Below, piece by piece: positions 1 to 12,800 of a stretch of DNA of 64,000 nt. Where the stretch lies: NCBI GenBank assembly GCA_951812925.1, contig OX638372.1:88495058-88559057 (forward strand), in the 5' to 3' direction. The stretch comes from Calliopum simillimum. Its lineage: Eukaryota > Arthropoda > Insecta > Diptera > Lauxaniidae. How positions within the stretch are numbered: position 1 is the stretch's first letter; the number at the start of each line of letters is the position of its first letter. The notes beneath the pieces were generated by a model. The model searched no databases. It was given only the letters and a program-made list of their open reading frames with translations, and had not been told where the DNA came from. The translations under genes were made by a program, and so were the position numbers.

Positions 1-1749
1 GACACAGATAAAAATGCTGATAACTGCAGCAAAAAGAAATTGAAATATTTAATAAGGGTATTCTTTTAAACGTGTAAAAGCCTCAAAAACCTCTTAAACT
101 CGTAAAACTGTCAAAGTTCGCTTTGATTTCGACAACTATTACAAGTTTACGAGTTTTTCGAGGCATTTAGACGTTTTAAGGAATACCCTCACTATTTTTC
201 TACATGTGTATGTATTTTTTAACTATGTGACGTACCTTCATTTCATCATAGCTGAGCACATTAGCCAAAATAAGTGGTGGTTTTTGGTCCAAGCTTCCTA
301 CCTCTTCGAAACCATCTTCGCCGGTCTCTCCCGACAACAAAAGATATGAATCGCTTAAGTTAAGGAAGGCAACACAACGTTTTTCCAAAAGACGTTGCAC
401 GAAACTCGTTAGAGTGAGTTGCGGGTAAAGTTTTAATTCAACTTCATTTCCTAAAATTTATGAAGTAAAAATTTTCAAACCAAGCTATATTTCAAGGCAG
501 CGTCACATTTAAGGATTCCTGCTTAGCTAGAAAAACAAGGTAAAATAGAGCTTAGCAAAGTTGTAAGAACAAACTTTTTTATAGCATGTAGACTGTTTTT
601 GGTAATTTCTCGCTAATTCTGTACAAGTTTTTACGATCTGGGCATATTGTATGAGGGCCAGATCATCCGGGAAATGGTTTATGTATATCAAAGATGTCAG
701 CGTAGAGTAAAAGTGAGCCAATTTTGATTCGTCTACAACAAATCCAATATTTCAACATTTTCCAAATTTCTCGGAACTACAACACCCATAGAAAATTGGT
801 TTTGTTGTTTTTTTTTTCTATGCAACCAAAATAAAACAAAACCAACTGATGATTCCCTTCTTCCCATCAACTTTGAGTTCGTTTGTTGTGTGTATGAAAA
901 AAAAAAAAACAATTTATCATGGGTGTTGTAATTCCGAGAAATTTGGAAAATATTGAATTATTGTTTCTGTTGTAGACGAGGCAAAATTTTAGGCTGATTG
1001 CGCTTGGCTCAGTGACTTTGAAATGCTGACACACTTGATGTAGGTAGGGTACTCCACCTCCGCTTAGCTAATAGAAGAAAGTGAAGATAGCTGTCTTTCT
1101 TGACAGTCTCCAAAAGGATATAAACCGGCACCTCTAGAGATAAGCCCAGAAGTGATTCAAGCCGAGAGAGTTCACTCAATTTAATAAAATCGACCTATCT
1201 AAGCACTATAGTGATCCTCACTGTTTCAAAAGCGTCACAACTTTCAAATCACCTTCCAAAAAGTCAAATCCCGTGTAAAAAACAAATAACTACAAACTAC
1301 TTTTGTACATGTGCTCACCAAACTGGCATTTGTGTTCTAAAAAAGACAAGTAAAGTCCCAAAACCCGTTCATGAATTATCGGGTAAGCAGAAGCAATTTG
1401 CTTTTTTATTACGTGATGACGTTCCGTGGGCTGCATAATTACACGGCAATTGTTGGTGCCAAACTGAAATGTAAATAAAGCGAGAGAGAAGAGAGAGATT
1501 TTTTTCAAATGCTAATGAGAACACACTCACATCAATGGGGAAATTTGATGATGTTTTGATGAATTCTTGTAAATCAACATTTTCACCGTTAGGCTTTTCG
1601 ACGCTGTTACATTGCTGTAATAGTTTCTTGCCAAACTTTGTTAACTTTATACCGCTACCGGGTTTCGGCCACACTTTTTCAAATTCTGGACCAAATGTTG
1701 ACATGGTCTTGCCACTGGATTGATGTTTTTTACTGAAAAGTTTTCCCAT
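1..1749 (-). pseudogene. Downstream tandem paralogue of the gene at 3671-15537, partial and probably broken
   Basis: This copy matches the gene at 3671-15537 exon by exon. Exon 1 is 1531-1749 (73 codons, starting MGKLFSKK), exon 2 is 1319-1463 (145 nt, the same length as in the other copy), exon 4 is 236-450, and exon 5 begins at 23 and leaves the window. These exons have GT donors and AG acceptors in compatible phases. Exon 3 (about 1215-1290) is degenerate: it keeps a stretch like FVFY..FD..LK but lacks the 5' part of the exon and has a 1-base deletion against the paralogue, so the frame ends early. Exon 4 is one codon shorter than its counterpart. I read this as a duplicated copy that is decaying at exon 3. 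The function is unknown. The alternative is that it is functional with a different exon 3 that I missed. Confidence 0.6.
55..190. mobile_element. Short palindromic MITE in intron 4 of the downstream paralogue
   Basis: The two ends are inverted repeats of about 45 bp with a few mismatches, starting AAGGGTATTC on the left and ending GAATACCCT on the right. The whole element is about 135 bp and has no coding capacity. The same terminal AAGGGTATTC occurs at both ends of the 3.4-kb element at 48961-52332, so the two may belong to one family. Confidence 0.6.
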
Positions 1750-1900
1750 TACTTAAATACTGGTATTATCGGTTGAGACTATTAGTCAGTACAGAAATTT
1801 TTATTGTTGTTATCGTTTCATTTCGGCGAAGCTCTACGCTGAAAACTTTTTAACATTTCTTTGCTGATATACACAGCTGTTAAGTTGTTCCATTTATATA
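1750..1900 (-). promoter_or_regulatory. Upstream region shared by the two tandem paralogues
   Basis: This stretch before the ATG at 1749 is clearly similar to the stretch before the ATG at 15537 (15538-15700). Both contain TTATCGTTT, GCTGAAAACTTTTT and ACAGCTGTTAAGTT in the same order. The duplication that made the two genes therefore carried the proximal promoter with it. I see no convincing TATA box. Confidence 0.45.
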
Positions 1901-3670
1901 AACATACATATGTAGAGTAAAATTGGGTATTGTGGACTATGCGAGCAATGCAGCTTTATGTATATAAATCTTATGTTAACGCCAAATTGCAAAAATATGT
2001 TGCTAAAAATTTAACTTTTAAATTATTGTTTTCAAGACTTCGCCCTCATTGAAATCTTCAAAATAATTTACTGTCCCTTACCATAGTCATGTATAATTTT
2101 TGTTCATAATGATTATAAAATCATGTTAAAGATTTGTGAGCGGTGCCTCGCCCTTTTACAATTCTATATGATTTATTTACATACTTCATATTGGTTCTTA
2201 AATCTAATGTAAGTACCTTCCAATTTTTATCAAGATCTATAAAACCATCTTAGAGAAATTTTTAGTAAATTTTACAAATTTTAAAAAGTGGGCGTCGCAC
2301 TTATTGAATGCTGTCCACTTTTCGTTAATTTTAAAGGACTTATAATTTGCAACTGCCAATGAAATTTTATCAAAATATGTATCTTACATATTTTTTGACT
2401 TATAACATTTAAAGTATTCCACCTGTATGGTGATATTTCGCCCACTTTTATCTCAGAAGTGCTTTAGGTTAATTCCCTGTAATAAGTTTCAGAAATATCA
2501 ATTTACTGATTATCTTTTTATGACGTGATTTTCATCAAAATCGTTAAAACCGCTTTCAAGATATATCTTGAACTCAATTCACAAAATGTTAAAATGTGGG
2601 CGTGACACTCTTTTAATCCCGCCCAGTTTTCGCTCAAAACAAAGTCATTTCATTAGACCTCGACTTGCAAAGTTTCATCAAAATATCTTGTGCAGTTTGC
2701 GAGATATGACTATGACCTGATCAACTTGATAATTTTTGCTACTACCCACACTTTCACAGCCAATATGGTGTTTTTTTTTTTTCAAAAACAGCACTCGGCA
2801 TTCGAAGGAAGACACTTCAACAAAAAAATGGAATGTCCCATATATACTAACTATTATTACGACATGATTTCTGACAATGATTCAATAATACATGTTTTGT
2901 TGAAAATGATAAACATTAAGAAAGGCGTTGATAGTAGCTTCCTGTGTATAAATAATTACATATTAAAAGCTTGGTACATATTTATGAAGTGCAAACTTTT
3001 TTCGAAAGCTTTTCTCTCATAATTGAAATAAAATCTACAACAGAGTGAACACTTTTAAATTCCAAGATATTAATTAAAAACTCAATAGTTTTTATTGCGC
3101 TGAAGCCAAATATACTGAACAAATCAGATGTAGCTGCTTTATTCGTCATGGCAGATGATTTTTAAATATCGTTGTATATTCTCCACTAGTTTGTAATCCC
3201 GTTTTTGATTCTATATGAAAATATTTCAATTGTTTGCCCGGACTGCTACTTTTGATAAGAGTTTCAAAGACCCTATTTGTCTCCTGATTAGATACACTTG
3301 ATGAAATGTTGAATTACCAACAATATGTACATATTTTCCGCATATATTGCATATGTATTACGTCTATGTATTTTTGCTCACATTGCCCGATACCGCTTGA
3401 CCCATTGCCCAAGTCTTCAAATATTCCTTTGGTTTTCGCCATTACAAAGACCGTTAATTTGAAACTAAGTTCATAATTTTATTGTCTCCAATTTTTTTAA
3501 ATTCGGCAAAGGTAACTAAGTATTTAGTTCATTATGCTTTAGAGATATGGCCTTCAGCTCAAATCTCTTTTGTAATAAATTGATGAATACAAAATTAAAA
3601 GTAAAATCTTTTTACATAATATATAACAATAAATATATTGAAACACTTTGGTATTTTTTAAATTTTGTTA
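1901..3670. other. Spacer between the paralogues
   Basis: No gene is recognisable here. At about 1912-1960 there is a diverged copy of the end of the repeat at 7777-8671 (agagtaaaattgggt, then tgtggactatg). From about 2280 to 2700, loosely repeated 'gtgggcg' blocks in AT-rich DNA resemble those at 63090-63440. The open frame at 2690-3022 lies in this repeat-like DNA and looks accidental. Confidence 0.4.
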
Positions 3671-3841
3671 TTATTTGAAGATCCTTTTGGCATATTCTGC
3701 AATGTGGATGACGCCATGTTGTTCCGATGCTATATGCAAATTGGAACCACTGGCCATAAGCGAGTTAATATGTGGATTATGGAGTTCAGTAATTAGCGTA
3801 CTGCACGCAGCAGCAGGATCTCCAGAGCCAGCCAGCGATTT
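3671..3841 (-). CDS. Unknown paralogue gene, exon 7 (last)
   Basis: This exon has 56 codons and a TAA stop at 3671. It begins KSLAGSGDPAAACST after the acceptor TTTGATAG and ends HIAEYAKRIFK. The frame is clean and its composition is unlike the AT-rich surroundings. Confidence 0.7.
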   Translation of the reverse strand, partial: KSLAGSGDPAAACSTLITELHNPHINSLMASGSNLHIASEQHGVIHIAEYAKRIFK

Positions 3842-6800
3842 CTATCAAATACGTACATATAAAAAATTATTACGAAGAAATAATTATGTAATGAGAACTT
3901 GATAACAGATTACACAGGCTGTCTAATTAGAAAAGTTTAATCTACATGTAAACATTCCTTTGCTGTAAGCTGGTTAAAAATGTACATTAGATAGTGTCGA
4001 ATTTGAGGTTCAAACCGACGGTGTCTCAGAAGAACTCTTTAAAATGATAGCTGCATCATGTTTTTTCATCCCGAGAAAAACCAATGAAGTGCTTTCGATT
4101 CTTTTGATGGCCCATGCTGGAAAAGAAACATGTTTTTTGCTCATAATTTTTTTTCTTCACAGAATCAATACCCAAATTTCTTTGAAAAATAAAGATTATG
4201 TCTTACAAAAGCTTTGGCGTCAAAAAATTATAAATTTTTTTGTAGTATAGATAATGTCTGGTTCCGTAAATCAATATTATATAAAATTAACAAAAATCTA
4301 AAACTTTTAAAAAAGTTCACACGTAATCTTTAGAGAATTGCAAACATTTTTTGCCGCATGAAATTTTGTCGTAAACAAAGAAAACAACATTGTCAAAAGT
4401 GCCAGCAACGTGGTTATTTTAACAACGTTGCGACCGAAATTTTTAGCATGGCTCGTTCGTTAATTCCAATTTTTTCCTCTCAACAACAATAAAACTAATA
4501 TTTTTTTCTCTTTTTTAATTTTCAATTTTTGCTTTAAATAAATATTTTTTTGCTTGGTATTGTGGGGATTTGGACCTGAACCCGTCGCGTAATAGATGCG
4601 GACGTTAACGAACTCAGCCACTGCCGTCATTATTGTGAGGTTGACTGAAAGTCTATTTGTTTTGAAATTAGTTTCTACCACGTTCGTGAGTGTTTTTAGC
4701 ACGTTTTGTAGCTGATTTGGATTTTACTACAGTGGCTCACAGCTTATTTCGTGCAGTAATTTTTTTTTAACTTTAAAACACTGTATCTTTAAAACTAATA
4801 CAAATATTATCAAATTTTGAATGCAGGCTTAGACGGAAATGTCTATTGTTAATAATAGGTAGGTAAAAGAAAATCCACATAATTTTATTCCGAGACGCTT
4901 AAGGCGGAAAAAACCGACCGAGCAGGATACATTCAAGTCACAGCTTATTTCGTGCAGATGCTTAATTTCCCTTTGGAGCCAGCGTTTCGCGTTATTTAAT
5001 GAGAATTTTTTTTTCTATGTTCTCTGTGTGGTATTCTCAACCAGTTAAAACATTCAAGAACGTGGTAGACTCATTTAGCAACGCAAGTTATGCTTGGTAT
5101 TGTGGTTATGAGTGCACCAAGCATTTTGCTTGTCGACTGAATCCATTATGAATAACATAACATTTTACAGCTTAAAAATTGAGCTTTTAGTTAAGGATTT
5201 GAAAAAAAATTAAGGAGGGGTTTTTTTTAAATGCAAAACTATTTTAAAATTTGGAAAATTTTTGCGAAAAAATAATGTTTTTAAGTAATATTTTTTTATA
5301 AAAAGTACATCTAAAAATCTATACAATAAGTTACCTAAAATTGTCAATTTACAAAGTTTGACATAAACTAAGAATTTTTTAAAAAACAGCCTTTCTAGGA
5401 AAATAACAAAAATCGCCTGTTTCAAGGACCTTTGTTTTAACAACTAAAAATACTTGAAGTTTTCAGCTGACAGTAAAGCACCTACGAAAAAATTTCTTCA
5501 GACAGAAAATGCTTAGAGTCCTCCAAAGGATACGTGTAAATTTTCTCTTAATTTGTGGAATTTACGTAGGGCCTAACAAAAGTTCGCTTAGTTGGTGTCA
5601 TGCTATAAATTTTTAGTAAATCAAAAAATTGCGTATTATTTGTTATAGTCTTACGATATATCATTTTAATTTTCAGAATGATCGGTCAAAATGGAGAAAA
5701 GAAAACGTAAAACTCGTGAAACAATGTCAGCAGATATTTCAGTGCCAACGCAACAAGAGATTCGGTTTGATTTTTTTTTGGATTTCGACGTAAGTTCAAG
5801 CCTGTGGAAACATTTAGTGAATGCCAAATAGCATTTGAAGTTAATGTGCCATCCCTCGTGACTACTTCAAAGTGGTCCCGAAGATTCCAGACAGGTCATT
5901 TTTCTTTGGAGGACGAACCTCAAGAAGGCCGCCCAAAATCTTTGACTAATTATGCAAGTGTAGCGCTGGTGAAGTCTAAAATTGACGAAGATTCAAGATT
6001 GACCCAGAAAATCATTACTGAGGAACTGGGCTTGAATGCCATGGCTGTATCGCAAAAATTAAAAAATTATCTTGGATACACGAAGAAATCTGCACGATGG
6101 GTTCTTAGAATTTTAAATGATGCTCAAAAAGAGGCACGTAAGCGTTTTGCTAAGTATTTTCTTTAAAAATACAAAAACGGAGAGTCTAACACTTTCAAGA
6201 AAATAGTAACAAATGATGAAGCATGGTTTTAGAAGTACGACCTCGAAACCAAACAACAATCCATGGTATGGAGCCCAGAAGGTGCAAGTCCACCTGTTAA
6301 AGTAAAGCAAAAAAAAGTCAGCAACAAAAGTAATGATGTCAGTTTACTTCACCAGAGAGAAAGTTGTAGCTGCTATTCCTTTGGAAAAAGGTCAGATGGT
6401 TACTGCTAAATGGTATAATGAAACCTGTTTACCAGAAGTTTTCCAAAATTTTTTGGGAAAACGACAAAAAAAGGAGCTACGCCGCTACTTTCTACATCAC
6501 GATAATGCGCCAGCGCACACTGCTGAAAAAACGACAGATTTTATTGCGCTTTCAGGCATCGAAGAAATTCGTCCAGCACCTTATTCCTCAGGTATAGCGC
6601 CTTGTGACTTCTGGTTGTTTCCAAAAATAAAAAAAAATTTGAGAGGAAGAGTCTTCAACAGCAATGAGGAGATAATATATGCGGTTAATGATGAAATTGC
6701 AAAACTGCAAAAAGCCGATTTTGAAGACTGTTTTTCAAAATGGATTTATCGACTTCAAAAATGTATCAAAATAAATGGCGATTACGTTGAAAAAATACAA

Positions 6801-9800
6801 ATAGATGAAGAATAAAGTTATAAATTTAAAAAATTAAATTTAAAAGTTTTTTCAATTCAACTAAGCGAACTTTTGTTAGACCCCTCGTATTTAATTTTTT
6901 TTTGTGTATCAATTTTTAATTATTATAAAATACGTATACTATGGACAATTTCAAGCATTTTATGTCTTATACACATTTTTCGCAAGATTCCTGGTTTCAA
7001 GCCAAGTTGAGTTTCTATTCAGTGAAGATAAAAAGTTAGGAGCAAAAAACATGTTTTTTTTTCCAAAATGGGACTTTAGGAGAATCAAAAGCGCTCTATA
7101 GGTAGAGTTCTTTTAACTTCTGGGATATCGTCGGAATGAATTTTTTTTCTTCATATAACTTTACCTATATTAATGTACTAATACATGTAGTTACTTATGT
7201 GTATAGTTTTTGAGGTACTTACCAACCAAAATTCATTACCAGGTAGAGCGTTGCTGTCCCAAGCATAGCTTACAATAAGCAGCATATTATCTTGCTCTGG
7301 TGATTTCTAAAATAATAAAAATTTTTTATGTGTGAAAATTGTTATTGAAGGTTTTGAGAGGGGTTGGCAGGAAAGAAAGTGCATATGCATATACTGGAGT
7401 AATAAGTTTTTTCCTATTTATTAAATTTATTCCAATTTTTTCAACTTCTTCAAATATATTGAGTTTTTCTACAATTTTAAATTTATCAGGATTCTTGGAA
7501 TGTTTTTTTAGATACTTTGCAAATTTCATCTCTTTAAAATATACCTTCTTTCAATTTCCGAAATGGTCTGAAGTTGTTTATGTGACTGTAGATAAAACAT
7601 TTTACCATAGCAGTAGCTTAGTCGATTTTCAATTTATCATGATTCTGTGCAGGCCCGTGCGCACGGGGGGGTTTTGCGAGTTCAAACCTCCCGAGGAAGG
7701 TATTTTACCCGCATTAAATAAATATTTATGATTTGAAAATATGTATTGAAATAAAATAGAATTAATCAAATAAGTAGAGTAATTTTGGGTAATGTGGACT
7801 ATGCGGGTAATGTGGTGCACCCTTTTATTTCTCATATTAAAGACTGCACAACAATTCTGGTTATTTGTGCACAATAAAAAGCGAAAAACATATTCTTTAC
7901 GCTCTTTGGCTTTTCTATAATGCTAATTATTCGTGTGAAATTCTTAGCATATGCTGTGAGGTCAAGTTGACTTATTTGTAGTACTTGGTGAATAACTAAG
8001 TTACTTTCTCAGAACTCAGTTTTCTAAAATTCAAATAACTCTAATGCAATTGTGGATCTATTATTCAACGAAAAAATGCATTAGCAAGTCTGATTTTACA
8101 TTTCTTTTATATAATCAATGATTATTTCAAAAACGTGATGTATTCGGGTAATGTGGACTACCCCATATTACATACCGTATATCAACTTTTACTACTATTA
8201 CACCTTAAAAAGCTAATTGCATGTGTAGGATACCCGAGTTTGAGTAATGTGGAGTACTATTTTACGTATGATTCGATAACCCTTCTTACTTATTCACATG
8301 TTAGTATGAATTTGGTTTATCTTACCAAAAACTATTATTTAATAAGAATATAAAGCTATTTCATAGCAAATATAATCTTAAAAATTACTACTCGACTTTT
8401 AGTCAACAAAATTTGCGAATAACGGTACTTCTTTAGGAAATGGGCAGGGTGAGCCACATTACCCGACACTTTTCTTTTTCAGCTATTTTTAGGTACTTTC
8501 AATTTAACTGGCCTCACGCTTGAAAATGTTAATATTTTAGTATACAAATTATCAAATAGTAAAAACAATAGAATAACTAATACAAATAAATTGACCAAGC
8601 TTACCTACTACCATTACTTTGGTAGAAATTGGTAAAAAAGAAAAAGGTAACCACATTACCCTAAATTACTCTACTCGTACATACATATAATTTCATTTAT
8701 AATATCACAGTTATTTTGACTATTGCTGCGGGTTAGCTCAATTTTAACCATTTATAAAGGTACAAATTTTTTAAGAAAACTTACTTTGCATTCGCGTTTT
8801 TGCTGCAAATTGGAAAAATAGGAACGCGATTTGTTTTGCCTAATATTTTAAATATTCACAGTTGCTATTGAGCATCACTCGCCAAATTTCCGGCAAAACC
8901 ATAATACGGTCCTTAAAGGATCCCTGGGGTTTCTTCTCGAAAAACTCGGTCAAAACCATTTTGCAATCCACTAAGGAATTCAATTTTCTGCTGTATGGTG
9001 GATACATTAAAACTTCCAAGTCAAGCTCCCTCAGTTTTTGGCGAATGTAGATATATTACAATCAGTGCTGTCGTTTTGAAAAGTTTGAGCGAAGTGAAAT
9101 TTTGTAAAAAGTGAAGTGTTGCGAAGTAAAATTCTGAAAAAGTGAAGTATTAGCGAAGTGAACACAAAAATCACAATTTTATTTATTCAATTCATTCATT
9201 TTTATGCTACACATAACAAAATTTGAAAAATATTTTAAAAAAATAAATAAAAAATACCTTAAGTCAAAAATTTACCGAAATATGGCCGGCCACTCGAACA
9301 TGGAAATTTTGTTTATGTGGTCGAAAAAACGGTTTTACTCAAAACAATGCATCTTACGAAAAAAGTGTTTAAAGCAAAAAATGCTTAGAATAATCCAAGA
9401 AATACGTGTGAATTTTTTTCAGAATTTTTTGGAACTTTTTTAATTTTTTTTTGTGACCAATTTTTTAAAAATTATAAAATGTACCCAAAAATTAAACGTA
9501 TTCTTTGAATGATTCTAAGTATTTTAAGTATTATACACTTTTCTCGTAAGACGCTTTTTTTTTGAGTTAAAAACATTTTTCCGACCACTTAAAAAAAAAT
9601 TAAATGTTCGAGTAGCCATATTTCGGCTAATTTTTCACCTAAAAATTTTATAATGAAGCGTTATAAAGGAAATTTTATCTACTTTTATGATATTCTGCTA
9701 TAGCTTTACCTATCTCTGACCCTAAAACAGTTATAGACAAAAGAGTAAAAAACACAAGAATTCGAAAATTTTGCTTTCTTTTTTTGGTCTATAAACTATT

Positions 9801-12800
9801 TCGATGGCAAATTTAATTCTCTACAAAAAGTTTGCTGTGAAGTATATCGAAATTTTGCTTTGTTCGCTTTGAAAAACATATTACTTTTCAGTCAGGGCAG
9901 GCTTCGGGCATACAAAAAAGTATGTTTCTGAGCTCTCTTAAAAACAATAGACAAATTTTAAGGCAAATTTTGTATTCAAAAAAAAAGTGAAGTGATTTTA
10001 TGAAAGGGGAAGTGGCGAAATGTTTTTGATAAAAAAGGAGCAAAACACTTCAATTGAAGTGTCAGCGACAGCACTGATTACAATTTATATAAATTTTGTT
10101 AATAGTTTCCTCTATACAGTGTTCCTACGTTGTTTTTTTATGAAAAACCCCCCAGAAGCAAATCCTGTGCATAGCCCTGATTCTGTGCATTGAAAGTTTT
10201 GCAAATTTTTCATGAATATCAAAACAGAGTTTGAATTGAAATTAATATTCAGAAATGTACATATTTCCTTGCCAACATATAACTGATAATGATGCCTAGT
10301 ACCATCTTTGTATTAGATTCATGTGAATGATAGTTTAGTCTTCTTTCCTGAAAAAATATTTGAGAAGATCTAAAAAGTAGACAACGGAACGTTATTAGTA
10401 CAAAAACAATAGTAAAAATAGTACTTTTTACCATATTCTTAGCAGAAAACTTACTATATGCCAAAGACTGATTGCCAATACCTTTCCAAAATAGTTCGGT
10501 ACATGAAAATCGATTGGGGAATATCCTAGCTATGGACCATTTTTGTGAGTTTTCTGGGGCAGTTTGAGTAAATTAATTGTTTTGAAGAGTTCAAAAAATC
10601 TACAACTTCTAAACAGTAAAACAGACCTTCTTAATTTTTGGTTCATATGAAAGGTATTTTTTCTTTTTTTCAGTAAAATATGTTTCGGAAGGTCAAAAAA
10701 GTATTTCATGGAGCGTTCTTGTAATTTTAGTACAAAAAAGTTCTAAATATAGTACCTTTTTTCCTTCCTGATTCAATATTTTTCTAAAAATGATCTGAAC
10801 ATGAAAATCGGTTAAGAAATGTCTAAGTTTTGGACAATTATGTGAAGGAGTGTTTGTCGCAATTTGCCGATTTTCCACTTTTTATACCCTCCAAAATGTA
10901 ATTTTTATCGGTTTTGGCATAAAATGAAACCATGCATCTAATTAAATTGAATTTGGAGGGGGTGTGGCAACTTTTCTTATGCTAGTCATGTAATGGCTGT
11001 ATATGTATATTTTGGTTGCATTTTGTTATGTATTGTTCAGTAGTATTGCATGTTTTTTTTTTTTTGTAGGCGTGTCCATTAACCGATTTCGGTCAATTCT
11101 AACCTACCAAGCAAACTTAAATTAAATGTTAAAAATTTAGAAAAAACAGTTTTGCCGATATGACTTTATTCGACTTTATTCACTTACCAATTTTTCTGCT
11201 GGCTTTCGTCCTGATAAAAATGTTTTGATACCACCATTAGGATGTGTTTCACATTTAATGGTACCACCATCTTTAAGATTTTCCCATTCCGTCAAAGAAA
11301 ACCAAGAAAAATGCACCACTGCCACGTGTGGCAAATGCGCCACCAAAACTTCCAAACGTTGTGTAAATGTTTCCAAAAATATCTTTTCCTGGTTGTTATT
11401 TATTTGCCAGACTCCCAAGCCAATTCCAACAACATGAATGAAGGCCTGTTTACCAACAGCAGATGCACGTGCTTCACTTTCCAGCAGCAATGTGTCAAAT
11501 GATAATGTATATCGTTTTTTCATAACAAGGCAATCAAACACTGTGTCGGAAGTTTCAGCGTTCGTAAAACGTGGATTTGGAATAAACTTTTTCATATCGC
11601 TGTATAAAAAATCGTTTTCCTCATAAAATTTCCGCCAAATGTAACGATAATTATTTGCTCTACCATTTAGTGCTGTTCCTTCATTTCCGCCATATCCATT
11701 TTTTTTCGTATTTTGATACTTTGTTATGAGTATGTCCTGCCATTCCATTTGATTTGGTCTTTCAAAACGTCCACCAATGAGACCAATAATAACGCCCTCT
11801 CTTTCGATTTTACTCTTATCAGATTCGATATGGCCGCTATTGTACCGATTACCATCGTTTAAAAATTCGGAATGAGAAGAAACAGATAAAAATGCTGATA
11901 ACTGTAGAAGAAAGGGAATACTTTATATTTCTATCAATTAATTTTTTAAATTATGTCAAGTACCTTCATTTCATCATAGCTGAGTACATTAGCCAAGATA
12001 AGAGGTGGTTTTTGGTGCAAGCTTCCTACCTCTACGAAACCATCTCCTCCGCCTTTCTCTCCAGACAATAAAAGATATGAATCGCTTTCGTTAAGGAAGG
12101 CAATACAACGTTTTTCCAAAAGACGTTGCACGAAACTCGTTAGAGAGAGTTGTGGATAAAGTTTTAATTCAATTTCATTTCCTAAAATTATCAAAGTAAA
12201 TATTATCAAATCTAGCAGTTAGAAACTTCTAAAGCTGCGCTGGGGTAAAATTTCAATTTAATTAAAGGAAAGTAGCTTTTCATTTATATTCGAAGTTCAC
12301 TGATCGTTGCAAAATTTGCCTTGAATTTTTATACCCTACACCCATGGTATATTCACTTTGCCCTTCCGTTTGTAACGCAGAGAAGGAGGCGTGACAGATA
12401 TAGAAAAGTATATATGTATATTCTTGATCAGCGTCACCTCCTGAGACGATATAGCCATGTCCGTCTGTCTGGCTGGCTGGCTGGCTGTGTGTGGAAATAC
12501 ACTTTTTGGGAAAACTGAGCAAGATAATTCAATGAAATTTCGGACAAGAGGACGTGGCACCTCCCATATAAGCAAATGCTTAAAAACGCTATACTGAAAG
12601 CGTTTTTTGAGATATTCGAACCAAATTTTATTTAGACACTAAGAATCATAAATGAAAGCTCTCAACAAAAATTGGGTGAAATTGGACAAGGGGGCGTGGT
12701 ACCTCCCACATAAGCAAAAGTTTCAAAATGCTATACTGAAACAGTTTTTTGAGATAATCCAACTAAACTTCACTCAAATACTAAATACTATAAATGCACG

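Larger units (their letters stand above)
7650..10179. mobile_element. Non-autonomous hAT-like element carrying nested insertions
   Basis: The ends are CAGGCCCGTGCGCACGGGGG and, inverted, CAGGGCTATGCACAGG. A perfect 8-bp target duplication, ATTCTGTG, lies at 7642-7649 and 10180-10187. An 8-bp duplication and CAG-starting ends are typical of hAT transposons. No hAT transposase is visible. The inside is occupied by the repeat at 7777-8671, a mariner remnant and a second hAT element. Confidence 0.7.

Noticed and set aside
2690..3022. 110-codon open frame on the plus strand
   Set aside because: Low-complexity, AT-rich, in repeat-like DNA between the paralogues.
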